This document shows positions 36,401-45,800 of a DNA stretch of 64,000 nucleotides, piece by piece (positions within the stretch are counted from its first letter, which is position 1; every line of letters starts with the position of its first letter). Source of the DNA: JAVBKX01 sp031553835 (GTDB lineage Bacteria > Bacteroidota > Bacteroidia > Bacteroidales > Azobacteroidaceae); the NCBI GenBank assembly GCA_031553835.1, contig JAVBKX010000016.1:259846-323845 (forward strand), written 5' to 3'. The position numbers were made by a program, and so were the translations under genes. Under the pieces are notes generated by a model. It made no database searches and was not told the DNA's origin. It was given only the letters and a program-made list of their open reading frames with translations.

Positions 36401-37438
36401 ATGCTCAAAGACCCGGCTATTGGGCGAGAGGTAATTGACGCCGCCAAAGAAAGTCCCAAACCAAAATCCACCTTCCGTATCTTTGAAAATCGAATATACA
36501 TTTTGGTCGCTCAGACTATTCGTATCTTTCGGTTTATCTAAGCGAACGCATTTCTTTGTTTTTTTGTCGAAAGAATAAAGTCCGTCATCGGCTCCGATAA
36601 ACAATTTGGATTTTTCGTACTCATAAATGCTCCGGATATGGGTAATATAAGGTTGTTGGTGTTGATCAAAATAAAAGTTAAATTTATGAGTCGATTTATT
36701 CAAACAGGCAAGTCCCGATGACCAGGTGCCGACCCATAGTTCACCATCCGAATCTTCATAAATACTGAGAATGTCGTTTTCTTCGAATTCTTCTTTTTCA
36801 GAATGTGTTTTTATTGAGATAAAACTGTTGGTCTCCCTGTTGTATTTTGTTAAGTTTTCGCGAGAGCCAATCCATATACCGCCTGACTTATCTTTGAATA
36901 TTTTCCAGATAATAGAAACATCAAGTTGTGGTATATGTTCTAACACATTTTGTTTGATGTTGTAACAAAAAAGCCCTTCATAGTAAGTCCCAATCCAGAT
37001 AATACTGTCATTTTCCGCGCAGATAGTAGTAACGGTCGATTGAATGTATTTTCCTTCTTTTGTTGTTTTTCTAAAAGGGGTAAATTGTTCGGAATCATAA
37101 TGATAAATATAAAGCTGATGATCCGTTGCAACCCATAAATTATCGTCAATATCCTGGTAGATATCATAGATGAAATTATTACCGATAGAGTGTGTATCTT
37201 CGGGATTATTCTTAAATATTTTGAATTCATTTCCATCAAAACGATTTAGTCCGTCTTTTGTCCCAAACCACATAAAACCCAACCGGTCTTGAAATATGGC
37301 CCTCACAGTATTTTCTGACAGACCATTATCAACCTTATACTTTTTAAATGTAAAAGGCAGTGCCTGAATAGAAAATAGAGTTCCGATTATTAAAAGAATA
37401 AGCCGGTAAGAAATAAAACACAGTTGGGCATTATGCAT
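33425..37438 (-). CDS. Hybrid two-component system regulator (HTCS): sensor kinase, receiver and AraC domains
   Basis: The 1337-residue protein has a signal peptide and about 14 two-component-regulator propeller repeats (for example IWIGTYYEGLFCYN, LWVGTWSSGLACLN) over residues about 30-680. These are followed by a Y_Y_Y domain (to about 770), a membrane helix near 780-800, and HisKA with HEIRTP at about residue 833. HATPase motifs lie near 950-1040, a receiver with SDIVMPVMDG at about 1133, and an AraC-type HTH at about 1230-1330. Such proteins sense oligosaccharides in the periplasm and activate a nearby PUL. It is the last gene of a six-gene operon with three UroD-family proteins, a corrinoid protein and an MFS permease. 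Its likely targets are the divergent operators near 42671. Confidence 0.94.
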   Translation of the reverse strand: MHNAQLCFISYRLILLIIGTLFSIQALPFTFKKYKVDNGLSENTVRAIFQDRLGFMWFGTKDGLNRFDGNEFKIFKNNPEDTHSIGNNFIYDIYQDIDDNLWVATDHQLYIYHYDSEQFTPFRKTTKEGKYIQSTVTTICAENDSIIWIGTYYEGLFCYNIKQNVLEHIPQLDVSIIWKIFKDKSGGIWIGSRENLTKYNRETNSFISIKTHSEKEEFEENDILSIYEDSDGELWVGTWSSGLACLNKSTHKFNFYFDQHQQPYITHIRSIYEYEKSKLFIGADDGLYSFDKKTKKCVRLDKPKDTNSLSDQNVYSIFKDTEGGFWFGTFFGGVNYLSPNSRVFEHYYPSLYPNSLSGKAISQFCEDTNGNLWIATEDGGLNYFNTQTKEFNTYLPQPNKNSLSYHNIHSVVLDEDQLWIGTFSRGIDVLNLKTNIFKNYSYNKNDSTTINDNCIFAIYRTSQKEIYVGTPFGLNKYNPASDKFIRIKEVSQFVHDIKEDYQGDLWVASYGNGIFRYHPKIGKWKNYRNRPNDKTSICFDKVISILTDDKQRLWFGTEGGGFSKYNYDTDNFSTFDSRNGLPNDVVYGILDDQYGNLWVSTTKGISKVDLHTMQIKTYTKEDGLQSNQFNYKSSYKAKNGIFYFGGINGFNAFNPDQLKETPFSMPVIITQMEVLNDDQPQKIDFSKPITLKHNQASFSIHFIGLSFQAQDKNKYAYLMENLNSKWINIGKQRNISFFNLPPGKYIFRVKGSNNDDAWNRCNQSIEITILPPFWKSNLAYIFYTIFIFAGLYFMIHFYIQKDKKKQMQRIEELNLEKEKEMYDSKINFFTNIAHEIRTPVSLIKAPLECILDSGDGKPETKENLSIIEKNTDRLLDLINQLLDFRKIETNAYPLSFAKENVNELLSNICFRFKTTAQQKNIHLELHLPSHVLMANLDKEALTKIVSNLLTNGLKFAQRKIDITLSEHLKNSHPYIEIIIQDDGIGIPEKFKSKIFEPFFQIENEDTISRKNGTGIGLALVRQLVEHHGGTINLKTVQPSGACFLIHIPESKEASLHNRISEISNDITENSSGEIMNTKEGKEDAKYHLLIVEDSAELKAFLTQNLDSEYQVSSAKHGQEAIHILENKPIDIIISDIVMPVMDGLELAKSVKQSEQFCHIPLILLSAKTNIQTKVEGLEVGADSYIEKPFSVAYLKAQIASLIENRNRIMERFSTSPVIPYGAIARDKKDEEFLARLNEKIEHNLTDEMFSIEKLANSLSMSQSNLQRKVKGLSGMVPNDYIRVIKLKKAAQLMIQGEYRINEICYIVGFSSPSYFSKCFHKQFGMQPKEFIKSLEGQ

Positions 37439-37449
37439 TGATCTTATTT

Positions 37450-38604
37450 CTAATTTTTAATGCGATATGACAGGATGAACAAATAAAGGAAGCAAAGGAA
37501 GAGGATTGATAAGCCTGCTTCTTGTCCATAATGATCCGATATGATTCCCATAATCGGAGGGAGTAAAGCGCCTCCGGATACACCCATAATAAGCAGTGCG
37601 GAAACCTCATTCCCTTGATCAGGAGCATGCTGCAATGCTTTAGCATAGATAATGGAAAAAACATTAGCGCACATCAGTCCTAAAATTCCTGACAATACAA
37701 ACAAAGATACCGGATTGTAAACAAGGATCATAGCCAATAATATGATAATTCCGGCCGCCATCGTACAGGCCAATATTTTGAAAGATGGTATTTTAGCTAA
37801 TATAAAAGCACCTGCAAATGCGCCTAAAGCCCGGCACGCAAAATAAACACTTACCCCCAGTCCTGCTTGTGATAATGGTATTCCGGTTTTATGCATGATG
37901 ATTTTAGGTATGGAGGTATTTAAGCCAACATCAATTCCGACAATCAGAAGAATGCCCAGGAATAACAGTATGATGTGTGAATCTTTAAATAATTGCAGGG
38001 TCGATAAAAATGTTGTATTCGATTCTTCCTTTTGTTCCCGGGAAGGAATGGTACATAGCATCCAAACTCCTGCCAATAAGGTAGTAACTCCAAACACAAG
38101 GAAGGTCAGTTTCCAGTTTCCCCAATAAATAGTTGCGGCGCTTGCAATGACCGGACCCAAAAAGGAAGAAACCGCCTTGATGAATTGCCCTAATGTTAAT
38201 ACACTGGTTACACGATTGGAGGGTACTATATAGGCTACCATCGGATTGAGTGAAACTTGCAGGATGGTGTTGCCGATTCCCAATAACATGAAAGAGAAAA
38301 GTACATATTCGTATTTGTATATGAATAGAGGAATAAGCATTGCTGCCACAGTAATTGTAAAAGCAATTAGTACAGTGTTTCTCCTGCCGATTTTTCCCAT
38401 TAAGATGCCGGTGAGAATTGAGCATAATGCAAACCACAGGAATAATCCCATGGGTATCAGATTCGACACTGTGTCGCTGAGCGAAAAATCAGCTTTAATA
38501 TAATTAGTGGCGATCCCTACAAGATCGGCAAACCCCATAATAAAGAACCCGAACATAATCGGGTAAATGATCTGCTGCTTTGTTTTATTCTGTGAATTTT
38601 CCAT
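37450..38604 (-). CDS. MFS permease, fucose/galactose/hexose symporter (FHS) type
   Basis: The 384-residue protein has 12 predicted membrane helices. Its start resembles FucP-like FHS transporters (PIMFGFFIMGFADLVG, IKADFSLSDTVSNLIPMGLFLWFAL). Motif A-type loops GKIGRRN and a central basic loop are present. FHS members import fucose, N-acetylglucosamine and other small sugars across the inner membrane. It is 11 bp upstream of the HTCS and 16 bp downstream of a UroD-family gene. In this operon it may import a methylated or otherwise modified sugar; that is inference. Confidence 0.82.
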   Translation of the reverse strand: MENSQNKTKQQIIYPIMFGFFIMGFADLVGIATNYIKADFSLSDTVSNLIPMGLFLWFALCSILTGILMGKIGRRNTVLIAFTITVAAMLIPLFIYKYEYVLFSFMLLGIGNTILQVSLNPMVAYIVPSNRVTSVLTLGQFIKAVSSFLGPVIASAATIYWGNWKLTFLVFGVTTLLAGVWMLCTIPSREQKEESNTTFLSTLQLFKDSHIILLFLGILLIVGIDVGLNTSIPKIIMHKTGIPLSQAGLGVSVYFACRALGAFAGAFILAKIPSFKILACTMAAGIIILLAMILVYNPVSLFVLSGILGLMCANVFSIIYAKALQHAPDQGNEVSALLIMGVSGGALLPPIMGIISDHYGQEAGLSILFLCFLYLFILSYRIKN

Positions 38605-38620
38605 ATCGTTCCTCCATTAC

Positions 38621-39688
38621 TTACTCTCCTCTTTCCAATTCCCTGATTTTCTGCACGGCAGCAATCATCGCCATAAAACCATCGACCGACATATAGTCGG
38701 GTATCGAATTCCCGGAGCCTAATGCATATCCTTTGGTCATTTTTCTGAATTCGGTTCCTTCCCGTAATACTTTTTCATAGACAACATCATACGGATTAAG
38801 GATTAATTCATTCATGTCAAAACCACCAAAAAGGCCAATGCGGTCATTGTATTTTTCAATCCAAACTTTGAATGGCGCTATTTGGTCTTCATTAGAATGT
38901 TTTGCATCAATCCCATTGGTCAAAATATCGTCCATGATAGTGAAAATATTACCGCAACTATGCAGCAAAAATTTTTTACCCTTATTGTGCGCGATATCAA
39001 TGACTCTTTTGTGTTGGGGTAAAATATATTTTCGTATGGTTTCAGGATCTAACATGGTCCCCGTACGATATCCCAAATCATCTCCCATGCGATAAAAAAC
39101 GAAGATGTCGGAATAACGTTCGGTCATCTGGTTCCACAATATTACAAATAAATCACCGATTTTAGCAAACAAATCCCTGAATAAATCAGGATCGATGAAT
39201 TGTAACATACATAGACTTTCAAAACCAACCAAATCTTGTGCTGTTTCAAATATACCATATCCACATCCTCCGTATGCTTTCATTCCCTGAGGCATCACCC
39301 GCCGGATGGCTTCGAGGTGTGGGGTATATGTTTTCCAAAATAGAGCAGGGATTTCTTCAAAAGGATAATGTTCAAAGTCGACCCGTGTCTGGATGGGTCC
39401 GGTGCCCCCCATAATGGCTCCGTGTCCGGGCAAAATGGGACAAATTCCGGCTTCAAAAGAAAAGGCATCGTATGTACAGTCTTTCCAGAATCCGGTAACA
39501 ATCCGGTAGTATTCTATTAACTCCTCCAGGTTTTGTTCATCCGGAGAAAGGGTTTGTCCCAATACTTTTTCAATGAAAGGGCGATCGATATTGTGTTCAT
39601 ACAGGGGTAAATATTTGGGTTTCCGGTTATACAGTACCTCTAAAATATTATCGCTGTCGGGTTGGAAATTTTTTTGAAATGGATACAT
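38621..39688 (-). CDS. UroD-fold corrinoid methyltransferase-like protein 1
   Basis: The 355-residue protein belongs to the uroporphyrinogen decarboxylase/MtaA-CmuA superfamily (PF01208), not to haem-pathway HemE. It keeps HSCGN near residue 247, which matches the HxC part of the MtaA zinc motif. The third ligand region reads ALGSGNSIPDY near 330, where MtaA-type proteins have GC, so the last cysteine is missing. It probably binds a methyl donor or acceptor in a corrinoid-dependent reaction. It is fourth in the operon. Confidence 0.8.
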   Translation of the reverse strand: MYPFQKNFQPDSDNILEVLYNRKPKYLPLYEHNIDRPFIEKVLGQTLSPDEQNLEELIEYYRIVTGFWKDCTYDAFSFEAGICPILPGHGAIMGGTGPIQTRVDFEHYPFEEIPALFWKTYTPHLEAIRRVMPQGMKAYGGCGYGIFETAQDLVGFESLCMLQFIDPDLFRDLFAKIGDLFVILWNQMTERYSDIFVFYRMGDDLGYRTGTMLDPETIRKYILPQHKRVIDIAHNKGKKFLLHSCGNIFTIMDDILTNGIDAKHSNEDQIAPFKVWIEKYNDRIGLFGGFDMNELILNPYDVVYEKVLREGTEFRKMTKGYALGSGNSIPDYMSVDGFMAMIAAVQKIRELERGE

Positions 39689-39691
39689 GGG

Positions 39692-39746
39692 GAGAATTAA
39701 AAATTAAAAGTTAAAAATTAAAGGTTAAGAATTAAAGGTTAAGAAT
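39692..39746. repeat. AATTAAAAGTT/AATTAAAGGTTAAG word repeats
   Basis: About 55 bp of five variants of the word AATTAAA(A/G)GTTAA between two UroD-family genes, running slightly into the 3' end of the second. It is a slippage-type tract of the same class as the others in the window. Confidence 0.75.
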
Positions 39747-40815
39747 TTTGCCTGGTGATGGGATATATTCCGTATTTTTTGACAGTATCAATCAGGCAAT
39801 AGACATTTTGCAAAGGGATTCCATCATGTATGCTGTGGTCGGTGGAGATGATATAACCGCCTCCCGGTCCTGCGTCGCGAATACATTCAAGCACTTCTTT
39901 TTCTACGTCTTTAACATCCGGAGAGCACATGGTGACTTTATTATTGACATTGCCAATAGGAGTTATTTTGCCTTGAAAACGTTCTTTGACACGCATTAAA
40001 TCCATGCCGGCGGCACGTTCCACAGGATGTAATCCTGAGATTCCGATATCGGCCAAATCATCGAGGATATCCCAGATTCTCCCGTCATTATGCATAATAA
40101 CAGGTAGTCCGAGCGCTTGGATTCCTTTTACTAATTTGCCAAAATAAGGAATAAAAAAAGTACGGAAATCATCGGGCGATATTAAAAGTCCGTTTGTGCC
40201 TCCCCAATCATCCGATATTTGCACGGCATCGACGCCACCTTCTTTTACAGCTAATTTCACGGCCTGGAGCGCCCATTCGAGATACGCCTCATTCATTTCA
40301 TGTACTATATCCGGATCGGTGTACATGAAAATAGCTAAGTTTTCAAAATCAGTGATGTACCACGATAGCATGGTAAATGGGCCTAATAAGCCCAGCAGCA
40401 TGGCTAAGTTTTCTGTATTGGCAACTTTTGCATCGTGCAAAATGCGGGTACGATATGGAGTGTTGACTTCCGGCATCCGGTATTTCTTCCAGCCTTCCCT
40501 GTTTTTGACCGGAACATCGATTTGCGCGATGATTGGCCAGCCGTTTTTCCGGTAGGTGACACCCCATTCGTCCTGAAATATTTCATCAGGTTGGTGTGGC
40601 GTTTCTTCAATACCGCAAAATCCGTTGATAGGAGCCCAGATAGTATCAATGCCCAGTTGAGTTGATAAAATTGCCTGGTCTTTGCCTTCATATAACACTG
40701 TATTGTAGCCTAATATTGCTTTTTGAAGTGATAAACTGAACAAATGTTCATGTATAGGTATCCTGTCGGGAGTACCCCCTGACAAGGCGGTAAGGAATCG
40801 TTCTCGTGAATTCAT
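39739..40815 (-). CDS. UroD-fold corrinoid methyltransferase-like protein 2
   Basis: The 358-residue protein has the same superfamily fold as its two neighbours: an N-terminal NSRERFLTALSGGTPDRIPIHE with an Arg-x-Arg-like start, and a late barrel motif. At the zinc-motif position it has MHNDGRIWDIL, with Asp in place of the cysteine, and STDHSIHDGIP near 337 in place of the last cysteine. It therefore lacks a thiol-activating zinc site of the MtaA kind and more likely handles the methylated substrate. It lies third in the operon, 26 bp after the corrinoid protein gene. Confidence 0.8.
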   Translation of the reverse strand: MNSRERFLTALSGGTPDRIPIHEHLFSLSLQKAILGYNTVLYEGKDQAILSTQLGIDTIWAPINGFCGIEETPHQPDEIFQDEWGVTYRKNGWPIIAQIDVPVKNREGWKKYRMPEVNTPYRTRILHDAKVANTENLAMLLGLLGPFTMLSWYITDFENLAIFMYTDPDIVHEMNEAYLEWALQAVKLAVKEGGVDAVQISDDWGGTNGLLISPDDFRTFFIPYFGKLVKGIQALGLPVIMHNDGRIWDILDDLADIGISGLHPVERAAGMDLMRVKERFQGKITPIGNVNNKVTMCSPDVKDVEKEVLECIRDAGPGGGYIISTDHSIHDGIPLQNVYCLIDTVKKYGIYPITRQNS

Positions 40816-40841
40816 GGTGAATAAGGATTAAATTTAAAATA

Positions 40842-41474
40842 TTATGATGCCAGTAATGCTTTAGCCACAGCTACAGCAGAATTGGCATTGTCACTGTAGG
40901 CATCAGCGCCAATCAGATTGGCAAAATCCTGATTGACAGGAGCGCCGCCAACCATTGTTTTTACTTTTCCGTTGAGATCGGAAGCTTTGATGGCATCGAT
41001 TACTTCTTTCATGTAATTCATCGTAGTGGTAAGAAGGGCCGACATACATACAATATCAGCATTGTGTTGACGGACGGCATCGACAAATTGTTCGGATGAT
41101 ACATCTACCCCAATGTTGATAACTTCAAATCCGCATCCTTCAAACATGGAACTGACCAGATTTTTTCCGATGTCATGTAAGTCGCCTTTTACAGTTCCGA
41201 TGACTATGGTTCCAGCCGAATTGTTGGTGTCTCCTTTCAATAATGGCTTCAAAATTTCGAGTGAGCCTTTCATAGCTCGGGCGCTCATCAAAAGATTAGG
41301 GACAAATGCTTTTCCGGCTTCAAACCGGGCTCCGATTTCTTCCATGCCTTTTACCATATAATTGTTGATAATTTCCTGGGCGTCCATGCCTTCTGAAATA
41401 AGGGCATTCGTAACCTCTGCCGATTGGTCTAAATTTCCTGATAAAATTGCGTCATACAGTTTTGTTGCTTCCAT
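40842..41474 (-). CDS. Corrinoid (B12-binding) methyl carrier protein
   Basis: The 210-residue protein has an N-terminal helical cap domain (residues 1-85, with MEEIGARFEAGKAFVPNLLMSARAM) and a C-terminal Rossmann B12 domain. The cobalt-ligand motif DLHDIG lies near residue 105, SALLTTTM near 153 and GGAPV near 181. This is the MtaC/MtbC/MetH-type architecture in which the histidine coordinates cobalt and carries the methyl group between two methyltransferases. Spacing to the next UroD-family gene is 4 bp. No reductive activator (RamA/RACo-type ferredoxin protein) is in the window. Confidence 0.93.
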   Translation of the reverse strand: MEATKLYDAILSGNLDQSAEVTNALISEGMDAQEIINNYMVKGMEEIGARFEAGKAFVPNLLMSARAMKGSLEILKPLLKGDTNNSAGTIVIGTVKGDLHDIGKNLVSSMFEGCGFEVINIGVDVSSEQFVDAVRQHNADIVCMSALLTTTMNYMKEVIDAIKASDLNGKVKTMVGGAPVNQDFANLIGADAYSDNANSAVAVAKALLAS

Positions 41475-41478
41475 GTGC

Positions 41479-42486
41479 TTATTGTTGATTGAAAATTGGT
41501 TGAAAAAAAGCGTCTATATTCTCGAATGGAACTCCGGGAGGTACATCGCATCCGGTAGAAAGTACATAATTGGGATAATCTTTGGCGATCCCGAACAATT
41601 CGAAAACCGTTTGGGAAATTTGTTCGGGTGTTCCGTTTTTCATTATTGAAACAGGGTCTATATTGCCCATAATTAAAGTATTGGAGGGACTTTCGGCCAA
41701 AGCCTTCGCCATATCTGTTTTATTGCCGAAATGGTATCCCATTGCTCCGGTAGAAACCATAGCTTCAGTACAATGTCCAGTATTTCCGCAATTATGCAGT
41801 ATTATCATAAAATACTCATCCTGTACTTTTTCAATGATTTGTTTGACAAATTCAGAAGAAAAACGTTGGCAATCATCATTGGATAATAATCCTGCAGCCG
41901 GCTCGGCAATGATAACTCCATTGACTCCAGTTGCTTTTAGAGCCATACAATATTTTATGATAAAGCCAGTACATTTTTGTAGAAGTACTTGAGTTGCTTC
42001 GGGATCAATGTAGCAAAGCATCATTATTTCCGACATGTCGTACAAGCGGCCGGCTAACGAAAAAGGACCTATACAGCCTGCAAACACAGGTTTGCCTGTT
42101 GGATTATTTTCTGCTGTCAGTCGATTTGCTAAAAGATATTGTTGTATTCTGCCTGAATGAAGATCAGGGACTTGCAATTGTTGGATTGCGGTCGGGCTGT
42201 TTAATAATCTTCCAGTGACGCTGGGAACTTCATCCGGGGAAAATTTAATATGGGCGCCCAAAGCTTCTGCTTCTACCGTCAAATCCATTATTACGGTTAT
42301 AGCTGCAGATGCAGGAAAACGTTGATGAAGAGCCATAATTGCTTCATGATGGACTTTTCCATCGGTTACAGCATTATAGACAGTTTTACCGATTAATTCT
42401 ATTCCTGGATTTGTCATAATAGGGATGGCCGTTTTTTGCGAGGACTGCATTAACTCTGCCATCCATTGTTTCATGTTTTTTTTCAT
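41479..42486 (-). CDS. MtaA/MtbA-like zinc methyltransferase (UroD superfamily)
   Basis: The 335-residue protein has all three ligands of the MtaA-type zinc site: HNC in IILHNCGNTGHC near residue 225 (HxC), and the late cysteine in STGCDVPPGVP near 315. In MtaA and MtbA the zinc activates a thiol (coenzyme M) to accept the methyl group from the corrinoid protein. In a bacterium without coenzyme M the acceptor could be homocysteine or another thiol. It is the first gene of the operon, 4 bp before the corrinoid protein gene, and is divergent from susC. Confidence 0.85.
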   Translation of the reverse strand: MKKNMKQWMAELMQSSQKTAIPIMTNPGIELIGKTVYNAVTDGKVHHEAIMALHQRFPASAAITVIMDLTVEAEALGAHIKFSPDEVPSVTGRLLNSPTAIQQLQVPDLHSGRIQQYLLANRLTAENNPTGKPVFAGCIGPFSLAGRLYDMSEIMMLCYIDPEATQVLLQKCTGFIIKYCMALKATGVNGVIIAEPAAGLLSNDDCQRFSSEFVKQIIEKVQDEYFMIILHNCGNTGHCTEAMVSTGAMGYHFGNKTDMAKALAESPSNTLIMGNIDPVSIMKNGTPEQISQTVFELFGIAKDYPNYVLSTGCDVPPGVPFENIDAFFQPIFNQQ

Positions 42487-42574
42487 GATTTTCTATATAT
42501 TTAATATATGGATGTTTTTTTATTGTACCGGATGATCAATCATGGAATGAGACTATGTGAATAAAATTATGAAA

Positions 42575-42582
42575 CAAAAGTA
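42575..42582 (-). promoter_or_regulatory. -7 element for the methyltransferase/HTCS operon
   Basis: CAAAAGTA on the plus strand reads TACTTTTG on the minus strand, matching TAnnTTTG, 89 bp upstream of the first gene of the operon. A CAAA at 42609-42612 is 26 bp away, slightly far for a -33 element. Confidence 0.5.
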
Positions 42583-42670
42583 AAATACATTTTACTGTAA
42601 TACTGACACAAATTAGGCGTAAAGTAAAAAGAAATAGGCATTCTGACGTTCTACAGGCGTTTTTCCAGTA

Positions 42671-42710
42671 TTTTCCTAAAAAATCACATCTTTTTCCTAA
42701 AAAGTTACAT
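42671..42710. promoter_or_regulatory. 19-bp direct repeat at 21-bp spacing, candidate HTCS operator
   Basis: The 19-mers at 42671-42689 and 42692-42710 agree at 17 of 19 bases (TTTTCCTAAAAAnTnACAT). A 21-bp offset is two helical turns, as expected for tandem binding of an AraC-type domain. They lie between the divergent operons. A near-consensus -7 box TTACTTTG at 42731-42738 follows on the susC side, so the repeat would sit next to the -33 region. Confidence 0.65.
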
Positions 42711-42755
42711 AAAAACGTTAAGGATAGAATTTACTTTGTTCGTTCTTAAAATTTG

Positions 42756-42887
42756 ATGACCATGAAAACAACGTTGATTCTACTGAGTGAAATTTTTCTC
42801 TGCGACATGTTACTGTCAGATAAATGTGTTTTTGCTTTTTTAGATTGGAAAAACTATGTTAAACAACAAAACAATCAGTGTAAATGA
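42756..42887 (+). CDS. 43-codon leader ORF overlapping the susC start
   Basis: ATG at 42756 (or 42762, MKTTLILLSEIF) opens a 43-codon frame with a hydrophobic signal-like start and three cysteines. It ends at TGA 42885-42887, which overlaps the susC ATG in an ATGA arrangement. The overlap suggests translational coupling or a leader peptide that tunes susC expression. Protein existence is uncertain; the precise overlap is the main argument. Confidence 0.45.
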   Translation: MTMKTTLILLSEIFLCDMLLSDKCVFAFLDWKNYVKQQNNQCK

Positions 42888-45800
42888 AGAAAATTAAATT
42901 ATGCAGGAGTCGTAACTCTTTATGTAGTTTGAAGAAGTTCGTAACAGTGCTTGTATGCATCTGTTATTTTGCATGTCCTGATGTGTCTTTTGCAGGCATT
43001 GCAGAAAATGCGCAACAGTCATTCAGGGTACGTGGAACAGTCGCCGATGATAGTGGAGAACCACTTATTGGAGTCAGTGTAAAAGTAAAAGGAGTAGCCT
43101 CCATTGGTACTGTAACTAATCTTGATGGACAATATACTTTGGACTTGCCGGATAAATCGGCCCGGTTGACATTCTCTTATATAGGTTATGAGACAATCGA
43201 AGAAGCAGTTGCGGGGAGAAGTATTGTGAATATAACGTTGACAGCAGAAGTCGGAGAGTTGGAAGAAGTGACTGTAGTCGGATACGGAACACAGAAAAAA
43301 GTGAGTGTTTCCGGTTCTATAGCAGCAATACCTCCAACAGAACTACAAAAAGTAGCTACAACTTCGCTTCCCAATGCGATTTCGGGAAAACTTCCAGGCG
43401 TGATGACTCGTCAAACTTCGGGCGAACCGGGATTTGATGCTGCTACTGTTTACATCCGGGGGATGGCTACTTTTAATAATAAGGCTCCTCTGATACTTGT
43501 AGATGGCGTCGAGCGGGACATGTCCAATATTTCAATGGAAGAAGTGGAAAGTTTTTCTGTGTTGAAAGATGCTTCTGCAACAGCAGTTTATGGGGTGCGT
43601 GGAGCGAATGGCGTTATTATTATTACAACAAAGAAAGGAAAATTAGGAAAGCCACAGATTTCCCTCAGACTGGAAGGCGCCCGGTTGAACAATTTGAGTA
43701 CCCGCAATTATATCAATGGATATGAGTACGCTTTATTGATGAATGAAGGTTATCGCCACGTAGGTCAACCCAATTTTTATAGTGAGGAAGAATTAGAAAA
43801 ATTCAGAACCGGCTCGGACCCTTATTTATATCCCAATGTTGACTGGATTAGCGAGACTCTGAAAGAACATTCGTATCAGTCTATTAATAATCTTAGTATT
43901 TCCGGAGGAAGTGATCTGATTCGCTATTATACCAACATTGGGTATTCTGTTCAGGATGGTATATTTGTGGAAGACCCCAGTATTAACTACGATACTAATG
44001 CTAATATGCAGCGTATCAATTACCGGTCAAATGTTGATATTAGTCTTTCAAAAACATTCAGCATCGAGGTGGGTATTGGAGGTATTATAGATGACAGAAG
44101 GTATCCCGGTGGTGGTAGTAGTGCTATTATGAATGCATTACAAAATACTAGTCCGATTCTTTTTCCGGTAAAGAATCCCGATGGAAGTCCTGGAGGTTCT
44201 CCGGTATATGCAGGCTCCAATCCTTGGGCCAATGCTACTCAATCCGGTTATTCGGATGATAGGATTTGTACTATACAAAGCACTTTTGGGGCCAAATGGG
44301 ATTTATCTTCCATCACTCCTGGATTATCTATCGGAGGTAAGTATGCTTACGACTTCTATACTTACGATAAAATGTTGCGTTACAAACAATTTGCAGTACG
44401 AGAATATTTGGGAAAAGATCCTGGTACTGGCGAAGATATGTATAACGAAGTACGTCCGGAATTGCCATTAGGAACACCTGATAATAGTCAAACAAGAAGC
44501 AACCGCGCTTCTTATTTAGAAGGTGTGATTAACTATGACCGTACTTTTGGAGTACATGGAGTGACAGCGATGTTGCTCTATAATCAACGTAACTATGTGA
44601 ATTTGAAACCAAACGATGAAATCTCCAGCTTACCCCAACGAAATCAGGGGCTGGCCGGTCGTGTAACTTATAATTACAACAATACTTATTTTGCCGAATT
44701 CAATGCCGGATACAATGGTTCCGAAAACTTCCCGAAAGGGCAGCGGATGGGATTTTTTCCTTCTGTTTCTTTGGGATATTTGATTTCAAATGAATCATTC
44801 TGGAAAATTCCATTTGTTGATTTCTTCAAAATCAGGGGATCGTATGGTCAGGCTGGTAATGATTTGGTTAATGGTCAACGCTTTTTGTATTTAACTACCA
44901 TCAATACAGAAGGCGCCGGACAAGATTATTACTGGGGTGGTGCCTGGTATAGAGGATATGTGGAAAACAAAATGGGTAATCCCAATATCACTTGGGAAGT
45001 TGCTACAAAAGCCAATCTGGGTGTTGACTTGCATGTATGGAATAATAAAATTTCGTTGCAAGTGGATGTCTTTCATGAAGACCGGGATAATATCCTGTTG
45101 CCACGCGAAGGCAGCATTCCCTGGTTTGCCGGATTTCAATCAGTATCTGTTCCTTACGGCAACTTAGGTAAAGTGACAAATCAAGGAATGGATGGTTTAT
45201 TGGAATTCCATGATAAAACCAGTTCGGGTCTTTCCTATTCATTCCGAACCAATTTTTCTTATGCCCACAATGAAGTGATTGAAAACGATGAACCGACTCC
45301 GCTTTATGCAAATGAATCAGGTATAGGGCATCGTCTGTCTCAACCCTTTGGATTGATTGCTGAAGGATTTTTTACCTCTGAAGAAGATATTGATAGCTGG
45401 TATGATCAAACCCAGTTGGGAGGAAGACCCAGAATAGGAGATATCAAGTACAGAGACGTAAACGGGAACGGTGTAATTGATCCTCATGACGTAACTGCCA
45501 TTGGTTATGCCCGTGATCCGGAAATCATGTTTGGATTTGGCGGTACATTGGCATATAAAGGGTTTGATTTTAGTATCTATTTTACAGGAGCTGCCAATAC
45601 CAGCACATTCTTTGAAGGACGATCTTTCTATCCTTTCGAAATGGGATCTGGCGCATTCAATATGTATAAAGAGTATTACGATAATCGTTGGATTCCGGAC
45701 GAATCGCTGGAATATAACCTGGCGAATGCCAAATATCCGGCTGCTACAGATGGAGCGAATGCCAACAACTTCCGCCGGTCGACCGTGTGGCAGAAAGATG

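Noticed and set aside
38621..42486. UroD-family genes as haem-pathway hemE
   Set aside because: They come as three paralogues with a corrinoid protein and show MtaA-like zinc motifs. No other haem genes are nearby.
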